A stretch of 64,000 nucleotides of DNA from Flavobacteriales bacterium (GCA_018335925.1 JAGXRF010000076.1:43532-107531), one strand, 5' to 3'. Shown: positions 35,823 through 45,407, numbered from the stretch's first letter. Notes: generated by a model from the sequence alone, not told the origin. Translations and numbers: made by a program.

Positions 35823-36927
35823 AACTGCTTTTTTTAACGTTTTAAATGTTGAGTTAAATAAGCAAAATATTAACTTTCATGTGATTTATTGTGCCAAAAC
35901 AGAGCCAAGAAGATTTTGGAAATTTAATAATGATGAAAATCATTACAATTACACTTTTTTAAATGGCTTTCATCCTGAGTTTAAAAATTTTTACCCACAT
36001 TTTAATTTTGATTTAATTAAAAAACTAAAAGATTTAAAGCCAAATTGGATTTTAATGGCAGGAAGTTGGAATTCACCCAGTGTTATCAACATTTTGTTAC
36101 ATAAAAACAAATTAAAATCAACATTATTGTTTTGGAGTGAGGGTCATATTGACGCACAAAGAAATAAAAATAAGTTTATTGATAAACTTAGAGGCATTAT
36201 ATTCAAAAAATTTGATGCATTTGTTGTTCCAAATCATAAATCTGAATTATATGTAAGGAATTATAATTCCAATGCTAGTGTAGGTTTTTTACCAAATACA
36301 ATAGATGAAGCTTTTTTTTGTATAGATGATTTTTGTAAAAATACAATAAGACATAAATTGGAAATACCTGCAGAGGCTATATTGGTTTGTTTGATTTCTA
36401 CTTTAAATGATAGAAAAGGCGTAGTAGAGTTTATGGAAGGTTATAATTTGTTAAGCAAAATACAGAAAGAAAAAATTTATGTATTGCAGATAGGTGAAGG
36501 AGAATTCATGGAAAAACTTGTTACTTATAAAAAAATTAATAATTTAAATAATTATTTTATAATGGGGCAAAGAGATCAATTAGAGGTAAAAGAATGTTTG
36601 ATTGCATCCGATTTTTTTGCTTTACCAACAAAATTAGACCCAAATCCATTAACCCCAATCGAAGCTAGTTTTTTAAAGAAGCCACTTTTACTTTCAAGAA
36701 AAGCAGGTAATATAAATGAATTATTATTACCTGAAAATAAAAATGGTTTTATTTTAAATGAAATAAATAAAGAAGAAGTTTATAAGAGTTTATTAAATAT
36801 CCTTGAATTAGATAGAGAAATTATGCAGAAAATGGGTGAGAATTCATATCAAAATGTAATTAAAAATTTTTCGAGAGAATCAGCTTCTCAAAATTTAATC
36901 AAATTTTTAAAAAGTGTTTTGAGATGA
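35785..36927 (+). CDS. Glycosyltransferase (GT4-type)
   Basis: A 380-residue GT-B enzyme. The N-terminus MLTIVTNIPTPYRTAFFNVL is typical of one group of polysaccharide GT4 enzymes, and the C-terminal part has YVLQIGEGEFMEKL, FFALPTKLDPNPLTPIEASF and a Glu in the usual E-x7-E position. The sugar specificity is unknown. It overlaps the polymerase gene and, by 4 bp, the next glycosyltransferase, so this is a translationally coupled run. Confidence 0.82.
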   Translation: MLTIVTNIPTPYRTAFFNVLNVELNKQNINFHVIYCAKTEPRRFWKFNNDENHYNYTFLNGFHPEFKNFYPHFNFDLIKKLKDLKPNWILMAGSWNSPSVINILLHKNKLKSTLLFWSEGHIDAQRNKNKFIDKLRGIIFKKFDAFVVPNHKSELYVRNYNSNASVGFLPNTIDEAFFCIDDFCKNTIRHKLEIPAEAILVCLISTLNDRKGVVEFMEGYNLLSKIQKEKIYVLQIGEGEFMEKLVTYKKINNLNNYFIMGQRDQLEVKECLIASDFFALPTKLDPNPLTPIEASFLKKPLLLSRKAGNINELLLPENKNGFILNEINKEEVYKSLLNILELDREIMQKMGENSYQNVIKNFSRESASQNLIKFLKSVLR

Positions 36928-38045
36928 ATATACTTATCAATTGTTCAAATATTAAAATTGGAGGTGGTATTCAGGTATCCAATTCATTTTTAAATGAAAT
37001 TTCAAAAAATACAGATCATCATTTTATAATTGTGCTTTCGCAAAAATTATCAAATCAAATAAATCAAGTCAAATTTTTACCAAATCATACTTTTTTTGTT
37101 TATGATATTAAACCAACCCCATTAAATATTTTTTTTTCTTGTAATAAATTTTTAGATGGATTAGTTGAAAAATACCATATAGATCGAGTTTTTTCTGTTT
37201 TTGGTCCAACTTATTGGAAGCCAAAAGTGAAACATGTTTGTGGTTATGCCAAGCCACATTACATTTATAAAAACTCTCCATATTTTGACATAATTTCATT
37301 TAAAGAAAAATTTCTATTAAGCATTAAAGAATTTTTTCACTTATTAGATTTTAAAAAAAACAATGATATTCTTATTACTGAAAATGAGGATGTGTCTGAT
37401 AAAGTGAAAAAATTATTGAATAAAGAAGTATTTACGGTTACAAATTATTACAATCAAGTATTTGATAATAAAAATGAATGGGAGTTAATGCATTTGCCAA
37501 AGTTTGAAGGAAAATATTTATTAACAATATCAGCCAATTACCCACATAAAAATTTAAGTATCATACCTCATGTAATAAATGAGTTGATCAAAAGAGATAT
37601 TAAAAAATTTAAGTTTATTGTAACTTTAGAAAAAGGTGATTTAAAAAATAGCAATTTAATTATTGATGAGTACATAATTTATCTTGGAAAAATAAACATT
37701 AATCAATGTCCTCATTTGTATGAGCAATCTTCTTATATGTTTTTGCCCACATTGCTTGAATGTTTTTCTGCATCTTACGCTGAGGCGATGAAAATGGGAA
37801 AAGTGATTTTAACTTCCAATCTAGATTTTGCAAAAGGTATTTGTGATGATGCAGCTATTTATTTTGATGCTATTTCTGCTAATGATATAGTAAATAAACT
37901 TATAGAGACTGATGAAGATTTTGAAAGGCAAAAAAGTTTAATTCAAAACGGTGTTGAAAGATTAAAAAAATTTGATAATTATCAATTTAGAGCAAATAAA
38001 TATTTAGAAATTATTTTAAATGAAACAAATCATCCAATCCTTTAA
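36924..38045 (+). CDS. Glycosyltransferase (GT4-type)
   Basis: A 373-residue enzyme with a GGGIQVSNSFLNEI acceptor-side start and a C-terminal donor-binding half (LLTISANYPHKNLSIIPHVI, then YMFLPTLLECFSASYAEAMKMG). Donor and acceptor are not predictable. It ends the AT-rich block: its 3' end overlaps the bi-domain oxidoreductase gene by 26 bp, and the composition becomes less AT-rich after that point. Confidence 0.82.
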   Translation: MNILINCSNIKIGGGIQVSNSFLNEISKNTDHHFIIVLSQKLSNQINQVKFLPNHTFFVYDIKPTPLNIFFSCNKFLDGLVEKYHIDRVFSVFGPTYWKPKVKHVCGYAKPHYIYKNSPYFDIISFKEKFLLSIKEFFHLLDFKKNNDILITENEDVSDKVKKLLNKEVFTVTNYYNQVFDNKNEWELMHLPKFEGKYLLTISANYPHKNLSIIPHVINELIKRDIKKFKFIVTLEKGDLKNSNLIIDEYIIYLGKININQCPHLYEQSSYMFLPTLLECFSASYAEAMKMGKVILTSNLDFAKGICDDAAIYFDAISANDIVNKLIETDEDFERQKSLIQNGVERLKKFDNYQFRANKYLEIILNETNHPIL

Positions 38046-40137
38046 AACAGGAGCCACCATATTAGAAGAAGTACCTGCACCACAAGTGCAAAGAGGCTGT
38101 GTATTGATACAAACCACGCGTTCTTTGGTTTCGTTAGGTACAGAACGCATGTTGGTAGAGTTTGGCAAATCAAATTTAATTCAAAAAGCAAGGCAACAAC
38201 CCGATAAGGTAAAACAGGTATTGGATAAAATTAAAACGGATGGCTTGGTACCAACCCTGGAAGCAGTATTTAACAAATTAGGGGAGCCATTGCCTTTAGG
38301 TTATTGCAATGTGGGTAAAGTAATTGCGGTTGGTGATGGGGTTACTGATTTTAAAGTTGGGGATAGAGTTGCTTCCAATGGGCAACATGCCGAGTTTGTT
38401 TGTGTACCTAAAAATTTGGTAGTTCATATTCCGGACAATGTTTCAGATGAAGAAGCTACTTTTACTGTGATTGGTTCCATTGGGTTGCAAGGCATTAGAC
38501 TGTTAAATCCTACTTTAGGAGAAACAGTGGTGGTAGTTGGCTTAGGCTTGATAGGCTTGTTAACTGCCCAACTGTTGGTTGCCAATGGTTGTAAAGTGAT
38601 AGGAACAGATATAGACGAAGCAAAACTAGCCATGGCTAATGCATGGGGTGTGGTTCCTTTTAATCCTTTGAAAGGGGATGTGGTAAAGTTTGTAGAAGAA
38701 CAAACGCATGGGATTGGAGCAGATGGTGTAATTATAACTGCCTCTGCCAAAAATAACGATATTATTTCGCAAGCTGCTCGGATGAGCCGAAAAAGAGGTA
38801 GAATTGTATTGGTAGGTGTGATTGGTTTAGAGTTGAGTCGTGCTGAATTTTATGAAAAAGAGTTGTCTTTTCAAGTGTCGTGTTCTTATGGCCCTGGAAG
38901 ATATGACGAGAACTACGAGCAAAAAGGAATTGATTATCCTTTACCTTTTGTGCGTTGGACAGAAAAGAGAAATTTTGAAACCATTTTACAAGCCATTAGT
39001 TCCGGTCGTATCCATGTGAAAGAGATGATTACAGAAGAGGTCCCATTGCAAGAATATTTAAAAATTTATGGTGAAATTGGAACAAGTAAGTCAATTGCTT
39101 CTATATTAAAATATGATGAGCAAGTACAACTTCATCCAAGCCATAACGTTAAGCTAAAAGACACCAATTTTACAGCATCCAAAGGGGTGGTTGGTATTGT
39201 AGGATCTGGAAACTTTACCAAAATGACCATGCTTCCGGCTTTGAAAGGTACAGGAGCCGGTTTTAAATATATAGCAAGTAGTGGTGGTGTTACAAGCACA
39301 GCTTTGGCAAAAAAATACGGTATTGCCAATTCTACCACAAATTATCAAGAGATTTTACAAGATGAGGAGGTTGATTTGGTAATGATAACCACTCGACATC
39401 ATTTACACGCTCCGATGGTTGTAGAATCTTTAAATGCTGGTAAAAATGTGTTTGTAGAAAAACCGCTAGCCTTGAATGCCGAGGAATTGGAGCAGATTAT
39501 TGATGCTCAGCAAAAGTCAAATAAAAACATTACTGTTGGTTTTAATAGAAGGTTTTCGCCTCATGTACAAAAAATAAAACAAATAGTAGGAGATACTCCC
39601 ATGAACGTAATTGCAACCATGAACGCAGGATTTATCCCTAACAATGTTTGGGTACACGATATGAAAGTGGGAGGAGGAAGAATAATTGGAGAAGCATGTC
39701 ATTTTATTGATTTGATTACCTTTTTAACAGGAAGCAAAGTAAAAGCAGTTTGTATGAATGCCATGGGAGTGCATCCGGAGGAAAATACCGATAATGCATC
39801 TATTTTGCTGAAATATGAAAATGGCTCTACAGGTGTGATCAATTATTTTGCTAATGGTTCAAAAGCCTATTCTAAAGAGCGATTGGAGGTTTACTCGCAA
39901 GAAAGAACTTTGGTAATGGATAACTTTAGAAAAACAGAAGGATTTGGAACCAAAGGATTTTCTAAACTAAAAACAGCTTTAGACAAAGGACATAAAAATC
40001 AGTTTGAATTACTTATCAAAAGAACCAAAGAAGGTGGTAGTCCGCTAATCCCCTTTGACGAAATTATCAATACCACCAAAGCTTCTTTTGCAGCAATTGA
40101 AAGCTTGAAATCTAATGCTTGGGTGGTGGTAGAGTAG
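38020..40137 (+). CDS. Bi-domain oxidoreductase (MDR dehydrogenase fused to Gfo/Idh/MocA)
   Basis: A 705-residue fusion. Residues 1 to about 360 resemble a medium-chain zinc-type alcohol dehydrogenase (VVVVGLGLIGLLTAQLLV nucleotide site). Residues about 385-705 are a Gfo/Idh/MocA oxidoreductase (GIVGSGNFTKMTMLPAL, and the FVEKPLAL block with the EKP catalytic lysine). Proteins with this fusion occur in many polysaccharide loci directly before a heparinase-like gene, as here. The reaction is not established; sugar or uronic-acid modification is likely from the context. Confidence 0.88.
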   Translation: MKQIIQSFKTGATILEEVPAPQVQRGCVLIQTTRSLVSLGTERMLVEFGKSNLIQKARQQPDKVKQVLDKIKTDGLVPTLEAVFNKLGEPLPLGYCNVGKVIAVGDGVTDFKVGDRVASNGQHAEFVCVPKNLVVHIPDNVSDEEATFTVIGSIGLQGIRLLNPTLGETVVVVGLGLIGLLTAQLLVANGCKVIGTDIDEAKLAMANAWGVVPFNPLKGDVVKFVEEQTHGIGADGVIITASAKNNDIISQAARMSRKRGRIVLVGVIGLELSRAEFYEKELSFQVSCSYGPGRYDENYEQKGIDYPLPFVRWTEKRNFETILQAISSGRIHVKEMITEEVPLQEYLKIYGEIGTSKSIASILKYDEQVQLHPSHNVKLKDTNFTASKGVVGIVGSGNFTKMTMLPALKGTGAGFKYIASSGGVTSTALAKKYGIANSTTNYQEILQDEEVDLVMITTRHHLHAPMVVESLNAGKNVFVEKPLALNAEELEQIIDAQQKSNKNITVGFNRRFSPHVQKIKQIVGDTPMNVIATMNAGFIPNNVWVHDMKVGGGRIIGEACHFIDLITFLTGSKVKAVCMNAMGVHPEENTDNASILLKYENGSTGVINYFANGSKAYSKERLEVYSQERTLVMDNFRKTEGFGTKGFSKLKTALDKGHKNQFELLIKRTKEGGSPLIPFDEIINTTKASFAAIESLKSNAWVVVE

Positions 40138-40141
40138 TACA

Positions 40142-42010
40142 ATGAATTTAAAACTTGCCATCCAATTATTACGAAATATGGGAACACGATATGTGATGTA
40201 TCGTGTTTCTCATGAATTAGAGAAAAAGTTTGGAAGATTAAAAAAGAAACATCCTACGGATTTAGTTTTACAAAAGCCAATTTCGCTTAAGGAGTGGCAC
40301 CAAACTAAAAATTCATTTGCAATAAAAGCAAAAGAGGATGTAAATTTTGGTAAAAGGCCAACAGAAATTTTAGAACAAAAGGCTAAAAAGATTTTACAAG
40401 GCGAATTGCCCTATTTTAATGCCCAGTGGATTTCTATAGGGAAAGATTACGATTGGCTCACCAATCCAACCAACGGTTATCGTTATGATGCAAAGAAACA
40501 TTGGTCTGAAATTGCAGATTTATCTACAGAGGCTGGAGATATAAAATATGTATGGGAGAAATCAAGATTTTCCTATCTTTTAACTATTCTGAGATATGAC
40601 TATCATTTTGATCAGGATTTATCTGAATTTGTATTTGCAGAAATAGACTCCTGGATTCAAGCCAACCCAATCAACCAAGGCCCGAATTGGCGATGTAGCC
40701 AAGAAATATCCTTACGTATTCTTAATTGGTGCTATGCCTTGTATTATTACCAAAATGCTCCTGCTTTAACTGAAGAACGTTGGCAGAGAATACAACAAGT
40801 GATATATGCTTCACTTCATCATGTGTATCATCACATTAATTTTTCGAGAATTGCAGTAAGAAACAATCATGCCATTACAGAGACCTTATTTTTATCTCTA
40901 TCTAATATATTGTTTCCGTTTGTGCCTGAAACTAAAAAATGGTCAAAAGACGGAGTCAAGTGGCTAGAACAAGAAATTGACTATCAAATATATGACGATG
41001 GTACTTTCTTGCAGTTTTCGATGAACTACCATAGAGTGGTGGTACAATTGTTATCGTTAGGGATTTCAGTTTTTGAGAAAAACCAAAGGCAATTTTCTGA
41101 TGTAGTTTATCAAAAAGCATATCAGTCGGTAAATTTTTTATTCCAATGCATGCAGGATGAAAACGGCTGGTTACCGAATTATGGCTCTAATGATGGTGCC
41201 TTATTTTTTCCATTAACTGACGCTGATTATAGAGATTATAGACCTCAATTGAACACCTTGCATCAAATTTTAACCGGAAAGGTGTTATTTATGAACGATG
41301 TAATTATGGAAGATTTTCATTGGGTAAAAGGCGATGTATTAAACGCCAAATATCAACCAATATCCAAAAAGCAAGGTGTGCAAAGTTTTGATGTTGGAGG
41401 TTATTATTTATGCAGAATAGGTGATTTATTTACATTTATTCGTTGTGGTAATCACAAAGACAGGCCGGCTCAGGCAGACAATTTACATATAGATATTTGG
41501 TACAAAGGGGAAAATGTTTTAAGAGATTCAGGAACATACCAATACAATACTTCCCCTGAAAAATTAAATTATTTTATGGGAACCACTTCGCATAATACCG
41601 TGATGGTAGGAGAAAATTCTCAAATGCAAAAAGGAGGTAGATTTATATGGTATTATTGGTCACAAAAAAAGAAAGCCGGTTGGAGTGAAACGGAGGATGC
41701 ATTTATTTTTACCGGAGCTATCAGTGCGTTTCGTCAGTTACACCAAAAGGCTTTACATCAACGAGTAATAAAAATAAGTAAGCGTGAACCAAAGTGGTTG
41801 GTAGAGGATAACATAAAAGGTTTAGATTCTTATATAAAAAAACAAATATGGCATCCGAATAGTCCAAATTTAAAAATCAGTTCTAACCAACATCAACCTG
41901 CATATTTTGATTCCTTCAACTCAGATTACTACGGTTTATTAGAGCCAAAACAATCCTTATTTTTTGAATTCAACAACTCTATCGAAACCAAAATAGAAAT
42001 TATCAATTAA
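40142..42010 (+). CDS. Heparinase II/III-fold protein
   Basis: A 622-residue protein. Residues about 110-340 form the alpha-helical lyase toroid (SQEISLRILNWCYALYYYQ, RIAVRNNHAITETLFLSL), and residues about 395-610 are the beta-sandwich heparinase II/III domain with RPAQADNLHIDIWYKGENVL (split in the domain by a turn), LRDSGTYQY and TTSHNTVMV. No signal peptide is evident. Lyases of this fold cleave uronic-acid polysaccharides. Within biosynthetic loci such as this, it may trim or turn over the product, or have another role; the uronic acid genes upstream make a uronate-containing substrate plausible. Confidence 0.85.
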   Translation: MNLKLAIQLLRNMGTRYVMYRVSHELEKKFGRLKKKHPTDLVLQKPISLKEWHQTKNSFAIKAKEDVNFGKRPTEILEQKAKKILQGELPYFNAQWISIGKDYDWLTNPTNGYRYDAKKHWSEIADLSTEAGDIKYVWEKSRFSYLLTILRYDYHFDQDLSEFVFAEIDSWIQANPINQGPNWRCSQEISLRILNWCYALYYYQNAPALTEERWQRIQQVIYASLHHVYHHINFSRIAVRNNHAITETLFLSLSNILFPFVPETKKWSKDGVKWLEQEIDYQIYDDGTFLQFSMNYHRVVVQLLSLGISVFEKNQRQFSDVVYQKAYQSVNFLFQCMQDENGWLPNYGSNDGALFFPLTDADYRDYRPQLNTLHQILTGKVLFMNDVIMEDFHWVKGDVLNAKYQPISKKQGVQSFDVGGYYLCRIGDLFTFIRCGNHKDRPAQADNLHIDIWYKGENVLRDSGTYQYNTSPEKLNYFMGTTSHNTVMVGENSQMQKGGRFIWYYWSQKKKAGWSETEDAFIFTGAISAFRQLHQKALHQRVIKISKREPKWLVEDNIKGLDSYIKKQIWHPNSPNLKISSNQHQPAYFDSFNSDYYGLLEPKQSLFFEFNNSIETKIEIIN

Positions 42011-43246
42011 ATGAAAATACTTTTACTACACCAATATTTTTTAGAAGAAGATGATCCAGGTGGTTCAAGATGGAATGAAATGACTAAAGTTTGGACTTCA
42101 TTAGGACATGAAGTCACAGTGATAGCTGGTATGATGCATTACAATGGAAGTAAAAAGAGAGAGGAATACAAGGGTAAATACTTTGTCAAAAAGCAACAAG
42201 GAGAGGTAACCATTTTTAGAACCCATGTTTCAGAAGCTTATAACCGTGGTTTTTTGGGCAGACTTTGGGGGTATTTTTCGTTTATGTTTTCTTCTCTTTG
42301 GGCAGGATTGTTCCAAGTAAAAGGAAAGTATGATGTTGTCCTTGTAACGTCACCTCCATTATTTGTAGGTATTTCAGGTTATTTGCTTTCTAGGTTTAAA
42401 CGGATTCCTATGATTTTCGAAATTCGCGATTTGTGGCCTGAATCTGCCATAGATACTGGAGTTTTAACCAATCCTTGGGTGATCAAGATGGCATATGCTG
42501 TAGAAAAATTTATCTACCAAAAAGCTCGGTTAATCAACGTATTAACTCCAGCATTTTACAATACTTTAAGAGACAAAAAGCAGGTTAGTGAAAGTAAATT
42601 GGTCATGATTCCAAATGCAGCCGACTTTAGTTTATCTGAAGAAGTATTGCAAAGCTTTGATAGAGAACAATTCCGTTTACAACATAATTTAGAAAACTAT
42701 TTTGTGATTACGTATGTTGGAGCTCATGGGGTTGCCAACCACTTAGAACAAATTTTGGATGCTGGTAAATTGTTGGAAGACACCAATGTGCTTTTTTTAT
42801 TAATTGGTCAAGGCATGGAAAAAGCAAGATTGATACAAAAAGCTAAGGAAATGCAAGTTAAAAATGTAAGGTTTTTAGATCCTGTACCAAAGGCTGAAGT
42901 TTTTAAATACATTATAGCTTCGGAGATGGGAGCTTCTGTTTTAAAGAAAGTAGATACTTTTAAAACGGTATATTCAAATAAGACTTTTGATTATTTTTCT
43001 TGTAAAAAACCAATTCTAATGGCTATTGATGGGGTTTCGAGAGAATTGGTTGAATTGGCAAAAGCTGGGACTTATGTAGAACCTGAAAATCCATTAGAAT
43101 ATGATAGGGTTATTAGAAATTATATGAAAAATTTGGATTTATTGAAAGTTGAAGGAAATAATGGATATATTTTTGCTAAGGAAAATTTTGATAGAGATGT
43201 TTTGGCTAAAAAATATATAAATGAAATTTCTATACTGAATTTATAA
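42011..43246 (+). CDS. Glycosyltransferase (GT4, WbuB-like)
   Basis: A 411-residue GT-B enzyme. The N-terminal ILLLHQYFLEEDDPGGSRW and the LVTSPPLFVGISGYLLSR and IRDLWPESAID segments are typical of WbuB-type transferases, which add a FucNAc or similar amino sugar residue. The C-terminal half has the donor-site pattern (LIGQGMEKARLI, LDPVPKAEVFKYI). It starts 1 bp after the heparinase-fold gene. The decayed island begins after its stop codon. Confidence 0.85.
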   Translation: MKILLLHQYFLEEDDPGGSRWNEMTKVWTSLGHEVTVIAGMMHYNGSKKREEYKGKYFVKKQQGEVTIFRTHVSEAYNRGFLGRLWGYFSFMFSSLWAGLFQVKGKYDVVLVTSPPLFVGISGYLLSRFKRIPMIFEIRDLWPESAIDTGVLTNPWVIKMAYAVEKFIYQKARLINVLTPAFYNTLRDKKQVSESKLVMIPNAADFSLSEEVLQSFDREQFRLQHNLENYFVITYVGAHGVANHLEQILDAGKLLEDTNVLFLLIGQGMEKARLIQKAKEMQVKNVRFLDPVPKAEVFKYIIASEMGASVLKKVDTFKTVYSNKTFDYFSCKKPILMAIDGVSRELVELAKAGTYVEPENPLEYDRVIRNYMKNLDLLKVEGNNGYIFAKENFDRDVLAKKYINEISILNL

Positions 43247-43290
43247 TATAGTTTCATTAAACTCATATCATTAAAATATTACCAAAACCC

Positions 43291-43533
43291 ATTTATCCAA
43301 ACTACATCAAACCCTTTTTCGATTTTATTTCTGCCTTTATTGGTTTTATCTTGGCAAGTCCTATATTTTTGTTGTGTACCATAGCCTTGGCTATTGTAAA
43401 CAAAGGGACACCTTTTTTTAAGCAAATCCATCCGGGTAAAAAAATAAAAAAACTGTTCCGATTTGTGAAGTTCAAAACGATGAATGAAAAAAAAGAGGTA
43501 CTCAGAGGCAATTTTTTAGTAAAATTTACATAA
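43291..43533 (+). pseudogene. Truncated duplicate of the PglC-like sugar transferase
   Basis: The first 125 bp are almost identical to the intact gene at 46035 and the match fades after about 200 bp. The start codon is changed from ATG to ATT (43291-43293). The translation IYPNYIKPFFDFISAFIGFI... keeps the N-terminal membrane helix and part of the FKTM segment, then runs into an unrelated end and stops. The catalytic Asp-Glu region is missing. It is a leftover partial copy next to the AbiE genes. Confidence 0.85.
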
Positions 43534-43556
43534 ATAATCGATTTAATATCGATTAT
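43534..43556. promoter_or_regulatory. 23-bp inverted repeat, possible AbiEi operator
   Basis: ATAATCGAT and ATCGATTAT form a perfect 9-bp inverted repeat with a 5-bp centre, 45 bp before the AbiEi-like gene. AbiEi antitoxins are known to repress their own promoter by binding inverted repeats, and a 23-bp site length has been described for them. Binding here is an inference. Confidence 0.5.
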
Positions 43557-43601
43557 CTGTGTAATAAATACTATTTTTACATCTCATAGTAGTGCTACCA
43601 G

Positions 43602-44234
43602 ATGATAAATTTAGATCAATTTAGAAATACCCCTATCGATTATGCTACCTTGGTTACTTTGCTAAGGGACTACCGATTTCCGAAAGACAAAATTGCTGCT
43701 ATGGAAAAACAAAAGCAATTAATACGAATTAAAAAAGGGTTGTTTGTAGTAGCCCCACAAAATGGCGTTGGCACTATTTCTAGGGAGTTGATAGCCAATC
43801 ATTTGTGTGGTCCTTCGTATGTTTCTTTAGAAAGTGCTTTGTCCCATCATAATTTGATTCCCGAGAGAGTGTATACAGTACGTTCGGTAACTATGAAACG
43901 AGCTAAAAAATATGATACTCCTTTAGGAGTGTTTGAATATCGTACGGTTTCACCGGAGTATTTTTCAATTGGTATTCAACAACAAGTTACCCAAGACCAT
44001 ACCGTTTTTTTAATTGCTTCACCTGAAAAGGCTATATGCGATATGTTAGTATTATCTTCTAGATTACGATTGCAATCGGCAAAAGCAGTTAAAATTTATT
44101 TAGAAGAAAATTTGCGAATGGATTTATTTGGAAATAGAAGTTGGAACACTGAAATTATTAGCCAGTGTATGGAAGTAGGAAAGAAAAAAACAGAATTGTC
44201 ACAACTTTTAAAACTATTGAAAAACAATGAGTAG
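43602..44234 (+). CDS. AbiEi-like antitoxin/repressor
   Basis: A 210-residue protein of the type IV toxin-antitoxin AbiEi family. The N-terminal winged helix (residues about 12-50, ending in LIRIKKGLFVVA) binds DNA, and the C-terminal domain has the family pattern GPSYVSLESALSHHNLIPE and SPEKAICDMLVL. In the family it neutralises the toxin and represses the operon. Its stop overlaps the toxin start by 8 bp. It sits within the decayed island between two sugar-transferase fragments. It appears intact. Confidence 0.88.
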   Translation: MINLDQFRNTPIDYATLVTLLRDYRFPKDKIAAMEKQKQLIRIKKGLFVVAPQNGVGTISRELIANHLCGPSYVSLESALSHHNLIPERVYTVRSVTMKRAKKYDTPLGVFEYRTVSPEYFSIGIQQQVTQDHTVFLIASPEKAICDMLVLSSRLRLQSAKAVKIYLEENLRMDLFGNRSWNTEIISQCMEVGKKKTELSQLLKLLKNNE

Positions 44235-45071
44235 TTCCGTATTTGATCAAATGATGGAGCGTTATACCATACAAACTGCAAACGACCGCACTAATGCTTT
44301 ACATGAAGTAATGCAACAAATTGCTTTAGCAGGCTTGTATAGAGCAGGATTTTTTAATAAAGCAGCTTTTTATGGTGGTACTTGTTTACGCATTTTTCAT
44401 GCTTTGCCTCGTTTTTCAGAAGATTTAGACTTTTCTTTATTGCAACCCGATCCTAATTTTTCTATATCAGATTATTTTGATGCAATTGTTGATGAATTTA
44501 AGGCATTGGGTAGAGAAGTAGTGATTTCCAAAAAAGAGAAAAAAAACAATCTCCTGTTGAGTCCGCTTTTTTGAAAGATACTACCGAAATTTACAATATC
44601 CATTTTCAATCTACACCTAATATAAAAATTAAAATAGAAGTAGACCTGCAGCCACCCTTGGGATTTTTAACTGAACCAAAATTATTGTTATTGCCTTTTT
44701 CTTTTATGGTGCCATGTTATACCCTTCCCGATTTATTTGCTGGAAAAATGCATGCCATGCTATTTAGAAGTTGGAACAACAGAGTGAAAGGAAGGGATTG
44801 GTATGATTTTGAATGGTATGTTCGACACAATACTCCTTTGGGATTGGAGCATTTTATAAAAAGAGCACAACAGACACATGGTTACAACTACTCGTCTATA
44901 ACGCCAACGCTATTTAAAGCATTACTTAAGAAAAGAATACTCGAAACAGATATTAATTTGGTAAAAAATGATGTACAACCGTTTATAAAAGACCCATCTG
45001 AAATTGCTATTTGGTCAACAGACTATTTTTTACAATTGGTTGACTATATGAATTTTTCTTCGAATCTTTAA
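44227..45071 (+). pseudogene. AbiEii-like nucleotidyltransferase toxin, frameshifted
   Basis: The first frame ends at 44574 after 115 residues with the toxin active-site motif (AFYGGTCLRIFH, then RFSEDLDFSLL). Family similarity continues in the -1 frame (SPVESAFLKDTTEIYNI...) to 45071, with LPDLFAGKMHAMLFRSWNNR and KGRDWYDFEWYV. The break is at an 8-A run (44539-44546); one more A, or a -1 slip there, would restore a protein of about 281 residues. AbiEii toxins transfer nucleotides to tRNA or another target. It is either a mutation, a sequencing error in the homopolymer, or slippage-dependent expression. Confidence 0.8.
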
Positions 45072-45096
45072 GAATTACTTTCAAATTCCAGATATT

Positions 45097-45349
45097 TTGT
45101 ACCCACTACACCTAAAACGCCTCTTTGATTTTACAGCCGTCTTAGTTGGTTTGTTAGTTCTAAGTCCAATTTTTCTTATGGTTACTACAGGTTTGTTTTT
45201 TGCCAACAATGGCAACCCTTTTTCTTACAAATCAATATTGAATAAAATTACGTGTTTTTAACATGATTAAATTCAGAACCTTGAATAAAAAAACGAAATA
45301 CTATCGATTTGCTACATTGCATCACTTCATAACTCAAAAAGAAAAATAG
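45097..45349 (+). pseudogene. Second sugar-transferase fragment
   Basis: ILYPLHLKRLFDFTAVLVG and LLVLSPIFLMVTTGLFFANNGNPF match the N-terminal membrane part of a bacterial sugar transferase. The frame closes with TAA at 45258, and the conserved MIKFRTLNKKT reappears in another frame from 45263 before a stop at 45347-45349. The catalytic half is missing. It is more distant from the intact gene at 46035 than the fragment at 43291, so it comes from a different transferase. Confidence 0.75.
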
Positions 45350-45378
45350 ACCCAAAGCGAAAAGTAATTACTTTTTAA

Positions 45379-45407
45379 TTGGGAATTGATACATTGCAGT
45401 ATATTTG
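45379..45407 (+). promoter_or_regulatory. Promoter before the ATPase relic
   Basis: TTG (45379-45381) and TATATTTG (45400-45407) are 18 bp apart. Behind it AATCCAAATTACG occurs twice in direct repeat (about 45416-45443) just ahead of the GTG at 45448. The gene it served is no longer intact. Confidence 0.5.

Noticed and set aside
43351..43533. Independent 60-residue gene
   Set aside because: It is the internal part of the truncated sugar-transferase copy with a lost start codon.
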